Shown: piece after piece, positions 36,236-46,262 of the stretch
How the letters are laid out: every line of letters starts with the position of its first letter
How positions within the stretch are numbered: the stretch's first letter is position 1
NCBI RefSeq assembly: GCF_017873955.1
Contig: NZ_JAGGKS010000007.1
Coordinates: 1-64,000 of the forward strand
Origin: Sedimentibacter acidaminivorans
GTDB lineage: Bacteria; Bacillota; Clostridia; Tissierellales; Sedimentibacteraceae
Length of the DNA: 64,000 bases
Reading direction: 5' to 3'
Notes under the pieces: model-generated
Databases searched by the model: none
Seen by the model: only the letters and a program-made list of their open reading frames with translations
Told to the model about the DNA's origin: nothing
Program-made: the position numbers and the translations under genes

Positions 36236-36261
36236 TTTACATAGTGTTTACTATTAAAATG

Positions 36262-37716
36262 TTATAATTCTAAATTTATATTTTCTAAGTTAAAAACTCT
36301 TAAAGAATCCTTAGTAGATTTTTCTTTTGCTTTATTAGCGTGAGTATTAATAATGTTGGCGCCAGATTTTTTTTTGTATAAAGAAACGGGACCATTAACA
36401 CAACCGCCTTTACAAGCCATACCTTCTATAAAATTACCATTAAGTCTTCCTAATTTTGCAAGTTTAAGTGCCTTATCACATTCCTCTAAGCCATCACATA
36501 TAACAGGTTTTAATTCTATGTTAAGATTTTGTTCCTCTATAGAATTTTGTATTGCTTTTGTTACTCCTCCTGAATGTGCAAAAATTCTACCGAAGTAAGA
36601 AGCATTATCTAAAGGTGAACCCTTGCATTCAGCAGGGTCTATTTCATATGCATCAAGAAATGCTATAAGTTCTTCAAAACTCATGCTATACTGTATATCA
36701 TCCTTAAGATTATCACAAGTGATTTCAGCTTTTTTACCAACGCATGGACCTATAAAAATTATTCTTGCATTTTCATCAGTACTTCTTATAAGCCTTGCGG
36801 TTGCTATCATTGGGGAAACTGAAGTCGATATATTTTCAATTAGTTCTGGGTACTTTAACTTTATATACGATACAAATGCAGGACAACATGATGATGTAAT
36901 AAATTTTTTATGCTTAAGTTCGTTTTCTAGTAACTTTGATTCATAATTTGCAACAATATCTGCTCCTATTGCAGCTTCTACAACTTCATAAAATCCCAAT
37001 TGTTTTATAGCAGAAACAACATTATCAATTTCTGCATCTGGAAATTGTGCTGATATAGAAGGAGCAACAATACAATAAACTTTATATTGTGTATTATGTT
37101 TTGATTCATTAATTATTTTCATAATATCTAAAATATGTGATTTATCTGTAATTGCTCCAAATGGACATCTTGAAACGCAGGCACCACAATTTATGCATTT
37201 GTTTTTATCTATTATTGCTTTTTTAGTTTCAGGATTTATATTTAACGCTTCTACTTTGCAAGATGTTTTACATGGCCTTTTTACATCTGATATTGCTTCA
37301 AATGGGCAAACATCTCTACATTTCCCACACTCTATACATTTTTCTTGATTTATATGAGCTCTTTTATTAACTATTTCAATAGCTCCAACCGGACAATTTT
37401 CTTGGCAGTGATGAGCTAAGCAACCTCTACAAGCTTCCGTTACAGAAAATCTATATACGGGACATTCATCGCAGGCTAGATCAATTATATTTACTACTGG
37501 ATTTTTAGAAGTATGAAGTACATTTTTTATTCTTTCTCCTATTATGGCTCTTTCTTTATAGATACAACACCTTGTTCCAGCATTTGGACCAGGAATGATT
37601 CTTTCGGGAATACTTAATAATTCTTTTGTTAAATTTCCACCTTTCTCTGATTTTATTAGTTCTTTTAAGACTTTATACTTTATATATTGCGCATGATTAT
37701 CAAATTTTTTTTTCAT
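36262..37716 (-). CDS. [FeFe] hydrogenase-like iron-sulfur protein (group B type)
   Basis: A 484-residue soluble protein. The N-terminal ~85-220 region has several [4Fe-4S] motifs (CLAHHCQENCP, CIECGKCRDVCP, CINCGACVSRCP). The H-cluster domain follows with the three cysteine motifs in diverged form: TSSCCPAFV, FIGPCVGKKAE and GMACKGGCVNGP. These variants match group B [FeFe] hydrogenases, whose physiological role is poorly known. Its ATG overlaps the stop of the phosphatase gene by 4 bases (ATGA), so the two are translationally coupled. It could be the output or partner of the sensory hydrogenase upstream. Confidence 0.85.
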   Translation of the reverse strand: MKKKFDNHAQYIKYKVLKELIKSEKGGNLTKELLSIPERIIPGPNAGTRCCIYKERAIIGERIKNVLHTSKNPVVNIIDLACDECPVYRFSVTEACRGCLAHHCQENCPVGAIEIVNKRAHINQEKCIECGKCRDVCPFEAISDVKRPCKTSCKVEALNINPETKKAIIDKNKCINCGACVSRCPFGAITDKSHILDIMKIINESKHNTQYKVYCIVAPSISAQFPDAEIDNVVSAIKQLGFYEVVEAAIGADIVANYESKLLENELKHKKFITSSCCPAFVSYIKLKYPELIENISTSVSPMIATARLIRSTDENARIIFIGPCVGKKAEITCDNLKDDIQYSMSFEELIAFLDAYEIDPAECKGSPLDNASYFGRIFAHSGGVTKAIQNSIEEQNLNIELKPVICDGLEECDKALKLAKLGRLNGNFIEGMACKGGCVNGPVSLYKKKSGANIINTHANKAKEKSTKDSLRVFNLENINLEL

Positions 37717-38879
37717 AGATATGTTACCTTAACTTCCTTTCCAGTCTTTTGTAGTTCTTTTATTAAATCGTATATTATTTTTAGTTTTATATTGAATCCT
37801 GCTGGAAAATTCGGGTTTTGATGAGCAGGATTAATAGCCTTGCCTACGTAAAGATTTATATGTGTACTTTGTTCGGTTAAAATTCTTGTTAAAAGGGAAC
37901 AGCCATCAAAGGTATTGTTCTCTATTTTATTTTCATAGCTACATTTATTGTATTCTTTAATTTTTTCAAGTGTCTTTCCCAAAGTAAGTACGCCTTCTGT
38001 AACTAAGTCAAAACCATCCATATATGCAATTGGAGGTATATCTTTACTTATTGAGTCTAAATCTATTTCAAGTTCTCTTTTTAATTCTCTTTCTGCGATT
38101 AGAGCAGTTGTACCACCACATATAATTTTCCTACTGCCTGGTTCTAACATTTTTTCTGCTAGAAAGCAATCCAATGATTTGTTAGATGGAGGTCCTATAA
38201 AAATATCAACATACTCAGGATCTCTTACTTTCAATGTTAGAATGGTAGTATCATCTCCAGGCTTATTATTATAAAGATTATTACATACACCTATAAAATT
38301 TCCATTAATTAATTGAGATGAGTTATTCACATCGTTTAGATTTTTGAGATAATCATTTATCTCATCCCATGCCCAACCAAGGTTAAGCATTTGACCTATG
38401 CCTGCATGAATTGCCCCATCACTTACTACACATAGTGTGTCTCCTAAATTAAGATGTATATTTGATTCGAATATTTTCTTTGAACCAATAGTTCTTTGAA
38501 TCCTATCTACTGAAATACTTCTACCATGAGAGTAATAAAAATATGAAGGATTATCATACTCAGCTATATAGGCATTATTATCTTTATCTATTTTAATAAT
38601 TGTAAATGTGGAATAGGCTAATTTTCTAACCTTGCATTCTGGCAATGTATTTATAATGGTTTCAATTGTTTCATCAATAGTAGCACCATTTTTGAGCATT
38701 GTGACAGCAATTTTAGTTGTCATTGTTGCTAAAATATTAGCTTTGACACCGCTTCCTAGACCATCTGATAAAACTATTATAGAGCCTTCGTCATTGTTTA
38801 TAAATTCAACCTTATCTCCACATAACTCTTCACCATTTTTATTTATACTTTTATAATTAAAATCTATAAAACTTTTCAT
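37713..38879 (-). CDS. SpoIIE/PP2C-type serine phosphatase with C-terminal extension
   Basis: A 388-residue protein. Residues ~1-215 form a PP2C-like SpoIIE domain (GDKVEFI, VLSDGLGSGVKA, VVSDGAIHAG, PGDDTTILTL) with the metal-binding Asp residues in place. Residues ~220-388 are a conserved extension of unknown function (DIFIGPPSNKSLDC, KIICGGTTALIAE). I start at 38879, one base after the upstream hydrogenase stop, because the longer frame reads far into that gene. Its place between two hydrogenase-like genes suggests it passes a redox signal on by dephosphorylating an unknown target. Confidence 0.85.
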   Translation of the reverse strand: MKSFIDFNYKSINKNGEELCGDKVEFINNDEGSIIVLSDGLGSGVKANILATMTTKIAVTMLKNGATIDETIETIINTLPECKVRKLAYSTFTIIKIDKDNNAYIAEYDNPSYFYYSHGRSISVDRIQRTIGSKKIFESNIHLNLGDTLCVVSDGAIHAGIGQMLNLGWAWDEINDYLKNLNDVNNSSQLINGNFIGVCNNLYNNKPGDDTTILTLKVRDPEYVDIFIGPPSNKSLDCFLAEKMLEPGSRKIICGGTTALIAERELKRELEIDLDSISKDIPPIAYMDGFDLVTEGVLTLGKTLEKIKEYNKCSYENKIENNTFDGCSLLTRILTEQSTHINLYVGKAINPAHQNPNFPAGFNIKLKIIYDLIKELQKTGKEVKVTYL

Positions 38880-38880
38880 T

Positions 38881-40596
38881 TTATTTACCATTTTCCTCGA
38901 GTACAACCTTTTTAAGTTTAAGAAGTGCTGCTTTTGTTTCAGCAGTTGTTTCACCTAGAAGACCTGCAATTTCTTGTGCAACTCTCATTTGCTTCTCTAT
39001 AACTTTATCTGCTGTTTCAATTGTATTTAACTTTAAATTAATTAGCTGATTTTTTTTAAATTCATCATCAGTGATATCATTTAATATACCAAAAAGTATT
39101 TTGTTTTTTGGAAGATAAATAATGCTTTCGTAAGATGTTAATCCATACTTTTCAATATATACTTTTTTTCCTATGATATTTTCGCCTGTACTGATTACTT
39201 CTTCATAATCTTCACAGGACAATATACTTGAAAGATGATTTCCTCTTATGTTATTTATCTTTGCTTTAAAAACATCTTCACCAACTGGATTTAGGTCTAT
39301 TATGTTCAAATTTATATCTGTAATAACTAGAATATTTGGAGAGTATTCAAATATTATATTAGATAATTTTTCAGCCTTATTTCTCATATAAGGTATACAC
39401 ATTTCTGTATATGATAAGCCCTCGATTACTGAAATGGCCTTGTCTCTGCATGTTTCATAACCACATGCACCACAATTCAGTTCATCAGCTTTAGTATGTT
39501 TTCCGATTTTTCCTAATATAGAAATAATATCATCTTCAGTGTATGTTGGATACACATATCCTTTGTTTCTAAAATGTCTTGAATAATCTAGCTTTTTATC
39601 ATCTGAGTTATAATTTAAATACTTAATATTTTTAGTTGGTGTAATTTTACTTTTAGCGTGGGTTTTTCTAACATAAACATTTTTGCTATTTCTAGGAACA
39701 GCAGGTCCACCCATGCAACCACCAGAACAGCAATTAGCTTCAATGCAAACATTATTTAATTCACCATTTATCAATGCTTCAAAAGCTTCTTTTAAATTAT
39801 CAGTACCCGATACTGAAAGAGGTGTAAAGTTATTTTGCGATAATACATCTTCCATACCAGACAATATACCTTTTTCTAATGGATACTTTTTGCCTGTATA
39901 GTTTCCTTCTAAATCAGGTAGAGTATCTTCAAATGATGAAATATCTATATTTTTTAATTCTAGCCATTTATCTAATTCTTCGAAAGAAATTACTGCATCT
40001 ATAGTTCCTGATAGTTGATAACCATATGCTTCGCATTTTTTTGAAATACAAGGACCTAAAAATACGATATAGGTATCATCTCCATGACGTTTGCGTATCA
40101 TTTTACAGTGAGCTATCATAGGAGAATCCACAGGTATCATATATTTTATGAGTTCTGGATAATAAGTTTGTATCATCATGTTTGCAGATGGACAGCAAGT
40201 TGTTATAGCATTATTTGTATTTGTATCATTTATATATTCTTTGTAAATTTCAGTTATGTGCTGTGCACCTATTGCAGTTTCCTCCACAAGGGACACACCT
40301 ATATATTTTAATGCTGAAATCAATTTGTAAGGTTCTTCATATACACCAAGGTAAGAAGGAGCAATAGAAATAACGACATTTCTTCCACTTCTAACCGCTT
40401 CAACCACATTGTCTAAATCACTATGGATATTCCGTGCATTTTGAGGACAAACCAAAAAGCATTTTCCACAGGCAATACACTTATCTTCAACAATTTGAGC
40501 TTGGTCATTAACCATTTTAATGGCCTTAACACTACAATTTCTTACACATTTGTAACAATTTCTGCAGTTTGCTGGGAAGAAGTCAAGTATTTTCAT
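38881..40596 (-). CDS. Sensory [FeFe] hydrogenase with PAS domain (group C, HydS-like)
   Basis: A 571-residue soluble protein. N-terminal 2[4Fe-4S] ferredoxin part (CRNCYKCVRNCSVKAI, CIACGKCFLVCP), then an H-cluster domain with modified motifs (TTCCPSANM, LGPCISKKCE, NCCSGGCMGGP). Next come an Fe-S module CGACGYETCRDKA with a later Cys (~380-410) and a PAS domain (~425-520, ending ILNDITDDE), and a helical C-terminus. This is the layout of putative H2-sensing hydrogenases of group C. It likely senses H2 or redox state and signals to the phosphatase encoded next. SD AGGAGG. Confidence 0.9.
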   Translation of the reverse strand: MKILDFFPANCRNCYKCVRNCSVKAIKMVNDQAQIVEDKCIACGKCFLVCPQNARNIHSDLDNVVEAVRSGRNVVISIAPSYLGVYEEPYKLISALKYIGVSLVEETAIGAQHITEIYKEYINDTNTNNAITTCCPSANMMIQTYYPELIKYMIPVDSPMIAHCKMIRKRHGDDTYIVFLGPCISKKCEAYGYQLSGTIDAVISFEELDKWLELKNIDISSFEDTLPDLEGNYTGKKYPLEKGILSGMEDVLSQNNFTPLSVSGTDNLKEAFEALINGELNNVCIEANCCSGGCMGGPAVPRNSKNVYVRKTHAKSKITPTKNIKYLNYNSDDKKLDYSRHFRNKGYVYPTYTEDDIISILGKIGKHTKADELNCGACGYETCRDKAISVIEGLSYTEMCIPYMRNKAEKLSNIIFEYSPNILVITDINLNIIDLNPVGEDVFKAKINNIRGNHLSSILSCEDYEEVISTGENIIGKKVYIEKYGLTSYESIIYLPKNKILFGILNDITDDEFKKNQLINLKLNTIETADKVIEKQMRVAQEIAGLLGETTAETKAALLKLKKVVLEENGK

Positions 40597-40606
40597 AGTA
40601 GCCTCC

Positions 40607-40852
40607 TTAAATTATGTTAGTTAAAACAATTTCTTCTAAAAAAATTTCTGCAGTTTCAGGTTCAACTGAATAAATTTTGTTATTAAATTTAACAGAAACT
40701 GCCTCAGTACAATGACCTAGACAAAATGCTGCCTTAATAATTATAGAATTTGTTAAATTATTATCATTAATATATTTTTTAAACTTCTCTATTACATCAT
40801 AGGAGCCTTTTAAATGACAGGCACTTCCTACGCATATACTCAGTTCTAACAT
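40607..40852 (-). CDS. Thioredoxin-like [2Fe-2S] protein (NuoE/HydC type)
   Basis: An 81-residue protein with the four cysteines of the thioredoxin-like [2Fe-2S] ferredoxin fold: CVGSAC near the start and CLGHC near residue 50. It lacks the N-terminal helical domain of full NuoE. It probably hands electrons to or from the sensory hydrogenase. I chose ATG 40852 for its SD GGAGG; a longer frame has no signal. It heads the four-gene operon, and its stop overlaps the SD of the next gene. Confidence 0.85.
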   Translation of the reverse strand: MLELSICVGSACHLKGSYDVIEKFKKYINDNNLTNSIIIKAAFCLGHCTEAVSVKFNNKIYSVEPETAEIFLEEIVLTNII

Positions 40853-40931
40853 TTCACAACCTCCACTAATGTCCTTGTATTCTAATAAAGTTGAAAAATT
40901 TCTAATAGAATAAAACTTGTACAATATAGTT

Positions 40932-40960
40932 ATTATAAACTGCTCAATAATTAAAGTCAA
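40932..40960 (-). promoter_or_regulatory. Promoter of the sensory hydrogenase operon
   Basis: Minus strand TTGACT (40955-40960), 17-base spacer, TATAAT (40932-40937). Confidence 0.65.
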
Positions 40961-41116
40961 TAAGTTCGTTAAATAATTAACTAAAATATAAAAACAACTA
41001 CTTTAAGTATGAAATATCTACAATAATTTAACAAAAGAAAGAAGTTGGAAAAATAGGTAATAGGTAATAGTGAAATGTAGTGTGCTCATTACATGAAGTC
41101 TAGTAAGATGATTCAA

Positions 41117-42001
41117 TTAAATTATTTTATTAATTATTGGAATTCTAAAAATTATATTTTCATATTTCTCTGTAAGGTTGTTTGATTTATAATATGCAAT
41201 CATTGCATTAATTTCTCCACCTATTAATATAATTGTACTGCTTATATACAACCAAACTAATAAAGCTATCATTCCACCGATACTTCCATATATTTTAGAA
41301 TAACTTCTGAAGTTATTTACATAAAATGAAAATGCCAGAGAAGTACATAACCATCCCATTGTGGTAAAAATAGAACCAAAAATAACTTCTGATAGTTTTT
41401 GATTACGATTTGGACTAAATTTATAAAATATAGAAAAAACCATAATCATTGAAACAAGAGGGATTATGTATTGTATAATTTTCCATGAAAAATATAAGAT
41501 CTTTGACGATCCAAAATAAGTATATAAATAATCGCTAACAAATTGTCCGAATACCAATAATAAAAAGGTAAAAACAATAGTAATTGCTAAGCCTATGGTG
41601 AATAATATCCCCATTATTTTTATTTTCCATAGAGGCCTGTTTTCTTTGAAGTTATATGCTTTATTCAATCCTTTAATCATAGCACTAATACCTTTTGAAG
41701 AACTCCATATAGTAGCAAGCATACCAACTGATAGTAATGTTAAACTTCTAGCTCCTAATGTTTCATTAATAATCCCAAGAATTAAACTGCTCGTTTCCTG
41801 TGGTAAAAATTTTACTATGTTTTCTATGACATCTGCTGTAGAAATAGGGGTAAAGCTTAGCGTATTTAATAAAAATATTAAGAAAGGGAAGAAGGACAAA
41901 ATTAAGTAATAAGTGATTTGTGCACTCAAACCACTTATATTATCATCTTTATATCGAAAAATTAATTGTTTTATATATATTTTTTTTGTTAGTATTTGCA
42001 T
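41117..42001 (-). CDS. YihY/BrkB-family membrane protein
   Basis: A 294-residue membrane protein with about six spans. The motifs DNISGLSAQITYYLILSFFP and the late GSIGGMIALLVWLYISS are typical for YihY/UPF0761 (once thought to be RNase BN). Function is unknown. The ATG at 42001 has GGGGTG upstream; the longer frame adds 42 residues with no SD. It follows a DUF948-like gene on the same strand. Confidence 0.9.
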   Translation of the reverse strand: MQILTKKIYIKQLIFRYKDDNISGLSAQITYYLILSFFPFLIFLLNTLSFTPISTADVIENIVKFLPQETSSLILGIINETLGARSLTLLSVGMLATIWSSSKGISAMIKGLNKAYNFKENRPLWKIKIMGILFTIGLAITIVFTFLLLVFGQFVSDYLYTYFGSSKILYFSWKIIQYIIPLVSMIMVFSIFYKFSPNRNQKLSEVIFGSIFTTMGWLCTSLAFSFYVNNFRSYSKIYGSIGGMIALLVWLYISSTIILIGGEINAMIAYYKSNNLTEKYENIIFRIPIINKII

Positions 42002-42089
42002 ACAATACACCCCACAAATAATAAAATAAAAAGTGGTGTACACCACTCTTAATTTTATTATTAAATTTATGAAAATATGTATTTTTTTA

Positions 42090-42482
42090 TCATCTTTTAC
42101 GTTTGTGTTTCTTATCAAAATAATCAATACCCATTTTTAAAATATGGCCTACAACTTGTACATACTCAATTGTTATTTCTGCCTTTTTAGCTGCAGTATT
42201 TGATGAATCTGATATATTATTTTGAATGTTTTCGGCAGTATTTGTTAATGTTGTAATACCTTCCTTAACATCACCAGTTATACTTTTGATATCAGATGCA
42301 ATAACTGGCAAAGATTCCATAGTGCTATCGATGTTTTTTCTATTAGTTTCTACTAAAAGTCTTAATTCTTTTAAGAAAAGATTGATATTTCTAATACTTA
42401 TAGTAAGATAAACTAATACAGCAAATATTGCTGTATAAAGAAAAAATGAAATAATTTGATTTATTGTTATAGTAATTTCCAT
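42090..42482 (-). CDS. DUF948-like single-span membrane protein
   Basis: A 130-residue protein: one N-terminal membrane helix (IISFFLYTAIFAVLVYLTI), then a long amphipathic helix rich in N, D, T and K (residues 30-110) and a basic tail KKHKRKR. This is the DUF948 layout found in Firmicutes cell-envelope proteins, function unknown. Probably co-transcribed with the YihY gene 88 bases downstream. Confidence 0.65.
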   Translation of the reverse strand: MEITITINQIISFFLYTAIFAVLVYLTISIRNINLFLKELRLLVETNRKNIDSTMESLPVIASDIKSITGDVKEGITTLTNTAENIQNNISDSSNTAAKKAEITIEYVQVVGHILKMGIDYFDKKHKRKR

Positions 42483-42753
42483 TAATTCACCTACTATTTT
42501 TAATATCTTTTTATAATTACTAATAGTTATCAGTTAAGCATATCATAATTTTGATTTTTTGTCAAATTATGCAAAATAAACAAGAATATTTGAATTATGT
42601 GCAATTTTAAATGCTTATAAAGAATATTTCTTGACTTAAGTATTTCTAAGTGATATTATTGATGTTGCCAGTCTATATAATATCCTAAAATTCCCATTAA
42701 AATTAAAATTATAAAGTACAAGGCTAATCATCGGTTTTTATGGAGGTGTTTTT

Positions 42754-44244
42754 TTGAACATAACCGAATTAACAGGTTTAAAAGTTGCGGAACTTAAAGA
42801 ACTTGCAAAAAAAAGAGGAATTCTTGATGCTTACAAATATAAAAAGGATGAATTAATGCTAAAAATTAGTGAAACCTTTACAGATGATTTTGATAAGTCG
42901 GAAGAATTTATTAATAACGATTTAAATGATGAAAATAAATTACAAAAAGAAAAAGATTTTGAAGAGAAAAAAGTGATTGAAAATGCCAGTGCATTAGAGG
43001 AATTTGAAAATCAACAAGATGCAGAAGATTTAAAAAAGAAAAAGCAGAAAGAAAAGCATAAAAAGGAATTGCCGGATAGATTAGCTGATGAAATTGAATC
43101 AAGCGAAGAAGTTCTGAGTGTAATGGGTATTTTGGAAACACATCAGGATGGATATGGATTTTTAAGGACTAATAATTATTTAACAAGCGAAGATGATGTT
43201 TATATTTCGCCCTCTCAAATACGAAGATTCCGTTTAAAAACAGGAGATAAAATTAGTGGTATTACAAGACCACCAAAACAAGGTGAAAAATTTAAAGCAC
43301 TATTATATGTTAAAAAAGTAAATGATGAAAATCCAGAGCTTTCTAGAAATAGAAAGGATTTTGATACACTTACACCTATTTATCCCAATGATAGAATAAA
43401 ACTTGAAATAACTCAAAAAGATATAGCAATGAGAATAATAGATTTAGTTGCGCCTATAGGAAAAGGACAAAGGGGTATGATTGTTGCACCACCTAAAGCT
43501 GGAAAAACAACAATATTGAAAAATTTAGCAAATAGCATAGCTGAAAATTTTCCTGAGGTAGAAATTATAATGCTTTTAATTGATGAAAGACCTGAGGAAG
43601 TTACAGATATGAAAAGGTCTGTAAAGGGAGATGTTGTTTATTCAACTTTCGATGAGCTGCCTAAAAATCATATTAAAGTAGCGGAAATGGTTTTAGAGAG
43701 AGCAAAGAGACTTGTAGAACATGGCAAGGATGTTGTAATTTTATTAGACAGTATAACTAGATTAGCGAGAGCATACAACTTAACAATACCACCAACAGGT
43801 AGGACGTTATCTGGAGGACTAGATCCTGGTGCGTTGCATGGACCAAAAAGGTTCTTTGGAGCTGCAAGAAATATAGAGTTTGGTGGAAGTTTAACAATTT
43901 TAGCAAGTGCATTGATAGAGACAGGAAGTCGAATGGATGATTTAATATTTGAAGAGTTCAAAGGAACCGGAAATATGGAACTGCATCTTGACAGGAAACT
44001 TTCAGAAAAAAGAGTATTCCCAGCACTTGATATAAACAAATCTGGTACTAGAAGAGAAGAACTTTTATTAAAACCTGAGGAACTTCAAGCTATTTGGCAA
44101 ATAAGGAAAGCATTAAGTAATTTTTCAGTTTCAGATGTTACTGAAAGAATGCTTGATGGTTTGCTAAAAACTAAAACAAATGGTGAATTTATAAAAGATG
44201 CAAGTAAAATATTAAACATTGAAAAAATGAGAAATGATTATTAA
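42754..44244 (+). CDS. rho: Transcription termination factor Rho
   Basis: A 496-residue hexameric RNA helicase. N-terminal Rho_N ([18 protein letters not shown]), an acidic and lysine-rich insertion at residues ~50-110, the RNA-binding cold-shock-like domain ([11 protein letters not shown]), then the motor with Walker [10 protein letters not shown] and Walker [20 protein letters not shown] start at 42754 with GGAGGTG close upstream. rpmE follows, the standard clostridial order. Confidence 0.97.
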   Translation: MNITELTGLKVAELKELAKKRGILDAYKYKKDELMLKISETFTDDFDKSEEFINNDLNDENKLQKEKDFEEKKVIENASALEEFENQQDAEDLKKKKQKEKHKKELPDRLADEIESSEEVLSVMGILETHQDGYGFLRTNNYLTSEDDVYISPSQIRRFRLKTGDKISGITRPPKQGEKFKALLYVKKVNDENPELSRNRKDFDTLTPIYPNDRIKLEITQKDIAMRIIDLVAPIGKGQRGMIVAPPKAGKTTILKNLANSIAENFPEVEIIMLLIDERPEEVTDMKRSVKGDVVYSTFDELPKNHIKVAEMVLERAKRLVEHGKDVVILLDSITRLARAYNLTIPPTGRTLSGGLDPGALHGPKRFFGAARNIEFGGSLTILASALIETGSRMDDLIFEEFKGTGNMELHLDRKLSEKRVFPALDINKSGTRREELLLKPEELQAIWQIRKALSNFSVSDVTERMLDGLLKTKTNGEFIKDASKILNIEKMRNDY

Positions 44245-44362
44245 ATAATAGTCATACTTGTAAAAAAGATATTGTAAAATATAAACTCATATGCTATAAT
44301 ACTCGAAGTATGTTGTTAATTATAAAAATTAATATAAAAGATAGTGGAAAGAGGTGAACGGG

Positions 44363-44563
44363 ATGAAAAAAGAAATACATCCAGACTATAAAACAGTAAC
44401 AGTTAGATGTGCATGTGGTAATACTTTTGAGACAGGTTCAGTATTAGATGAAATCAAAGTTGAAATATGCTCAGAATGTCATCCGTTTTTTACTGGTAAA
44501 CAAAAGTTTATCGACCAAGGCGGTAGAGTTGACAAGTTTAAGAAAAAATACAACAGAGATTAA
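44363..44563 (+). CDS. rpmE: 50S ribosomal protein L31
   Basis: A 66-residue protein with the zinc-ribbon cysteines CACGNTF and CSECHPF, so the zinc-binding C+ form. GAGGTG at 44351-44356 is the SD for ATG 44363. A GTG three codons earlier falls within the SD. Ends at a strong terminator. Confidence 0.97.
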   Translation: MKKEIHPDYKTVTVRCACGNTFETGSVLDEIKVEICSECHPFFTGKQKFIDQGGRVDKFKKKYNRD

Positions 44564-44578
44564 GAAATACAAAACTTT

Positions 44579-44604
44579 AAAGATTCGATATATATCGAAT
44601 CTTT
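44579..44604 (+). terminator. rpmE terminator
   Basis: A perfect 26-base palindrome with arms AAAGATTCGATAT and ATATCGAATCTTT, then T residues. Confidence 0.85.
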
Positions 44605-44830
44605 TTGTCTTTTTTTGCATATCAAAAAGATTAACTTAAGTTAATTGTTAAAATTATTTAATTATGTTGCTTCGTAAATATTTTGTAATGGCTTAAAGCA
44701 CTTAAATAAGCCAAAAACTATCGTTTCATTATTTTGATTTTCTGTAACAATTAATAAAAATTAATAAATAATTTCCTTAAATTATGATATACTCATGTTG
44801 AATGCAATAAATTTAAATTAAAATTCAAAT

Positions 44831-44845
44831 CAAGGTAAAACCTTG
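44831..44845. promoter_or_regulatory. Short inverted repeat in the aminotransferase leader
   Basis: CAAGGT-AAA-ACCTTG, followed by a third direct copy CAAGGT at 44847-44852. It lies ~40 bases before the start codon. Could be an operator or a leader hairpin. Confidence 0.3.
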
Positions 44846-44884
44846 TCAAGGTATAGTAATTATAAAAATTTAGGAGGCTTTTAA

Positions 44885-46201
44885 ATGAGTAAACCAATAT
44901 TATCAGATCACTTTAAATCAAGGACGCCATCGGATGTTAGACTAGCGCAGATGAAATATGATGAACGTAAGGTTAAACCAGAAGCAGTAATTAATGTAGG
45001 TATTGGAAATGTTTCGCTTCCAACAAATCCTGCTATGCAGAAAAGGATGTTTGCATTAGACGCACCTGAAAGCCCATTTTCAAAAGGAGTAATAAGATAT
45101 ACAAGTACTGCTGGCTTTGTTGAGTGCCAGGATGCATTTAAAAACATTCTTAAGTGTGAAGGTTTTGATACTGAAAAATTAATTGTTCAGATAACTGATG
45201 GTGGATCTTCTAGCATGGAATTGTTGTTAGTTGGTGTTTGTGGAGATGCAGGTACTGATGACAAGCCACTTATGATGATAGATCCAGCTTATACAAATTA
45301 TATATCCTTTGCAGAAAGAATAGGACGTACTACTGTTACTGTAAAACGTCATTTAAGCGATGATGGTAAGTTTAGTCTTCCTGAATTGGATAAAATTGAA
45401 GAAACTATTAAAAATAATAATCCAGGAGCACTTCTTGTTATACCTTATGACAATCCTACAGGACAGTTATATGACTACGAAACACTAAAAGAGCTTGCTA
45501 AATTATGTGTAAAATACAATATGTGGATGGTAAGTGATGAAGCTTATCGAGAATTATTTTATGAAGAAGGAAGCCAACTTGTTAGCATTTGGGGTATTAC
45601 TGATGCAGATGTACCTGGTATTGAAGGAAGAAGAATTAGTATAGAAACTACATCTAAAGTTTGGAATGCATGTGGTTTAAGAATTGGTGCGTTAATCACT
45701 GATAATCCAGAGTTTAATAATCGTTCAGTAGCTGAATATACTGCAAATCTCTGTGCTAATGCAATTGGTCAGTATATATTTGGAGCACTTGCACATGAAA
45801 ATAAAGACCAAATTGTTGGTTGGTGCAAGAGTTTACGTGAATATTACAAAGAACTAATATTTAATGTATATAATGGATTGAAAGAGCAAGAACCAGGTTT
45901 GATAGTTTCAAGTCCAGATGCATCCATTTACTCAGTTATTGATGTTAGAAATGTTGTAAAACCAGGTTTTGATGCAATAGACTTTGTATTATATTGTGCA
46001 CAAGAAGGATCTGTAAACTACAATGGAGTTGAAACAACGCTTTTAGTAGCACCTTTGAAGGGATTCTATGACATTAAGTCTGGAGAAAATAATCCTGGAA
46101 ATACTCAATTCCGTATTTCATTTGTAGAAACACCTGAAAATATGGCAAAAGTTCCTGAATTATTTGTTAAGCTTTTAAGACAGTACGAAGCTCAAAGATA
46201 A
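44885..46201 (+). CDS. PLP-dependent aminotransferase class I/II
   Basis: A 438-residue fold-type I aminotransferase. The PLP-related motifs are present: PYDNPTGQLYDY (Asn and Pro), SDEAYRELFY (Asp that contacts the pyridine N) and the Schiff-base Lys in TTSKVWNACGLRIGAL. Amino donor and acceptor cannot be told from sequence; aspartate or aromatic aminotransferase-like. Monocistronic with AGGAGG SD and own terminator. In an amino-acid fermenter it is a likely entry step. Confidence 0.9.
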   Translation: MSKPILSDHFKSRTPSDVRLAQMKYDERKVKPEAVINVGIGNVSLPTNPAMQKRMFALDAPESPFSKGVIRYTSTAGFVECQDAFKNILKCEGFDTEKLIVQITDGGSSSMELLLVGVCGDAGTDDKPLMMIDPAYTNYISFAERIGRTTVTVKRHLSDDGKFSLPELDKIEETIKNNNPGALLVIPYDNPTGQLYDYETLKELAKLCVKYNMWMVSDEAYRELFYEEGSQLVSIWGITDADVPGIEGRRISIETTSKVWNACGLRIGALITDNPEFNNRSVAEYTANLCANAIGQYIFGALAHENKDQIVGWCKSLREYYKELIFNVYNGLKEQEPGLIVSSPDASIYSVIDVRNVVKPGFDAIDFVLYCAQEGSVNYNGVETTLLVAPLKGFYDIKSGENNPGNTQFRISFVETPENMAKVPELFVKLLRQYEAQR

Positions 46202-46220
46202 TAGGGTAATATATAATAAT

Positions 46221-46255
46221 AAAAACAGTGCAGATATTTAATTTGCACTGTTTTT
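46221..46255. terminator. Terminator between convergent genes
   Basis: AAAAACAGTGCA and TGCACTGTTTTT arms (12 bp) with loop GATATTTAATT. Works for both directions. Confidence 0.85.
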
Positions 46256-46262
46256 ATATAAT

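Noticed and set aside
41052-41075. GGTAATA direct repeat as start of a CRISPR or tandem array
   Set aside because: Only two short copies without spacers; no CRISPR-like periodicity anywhere in the window.
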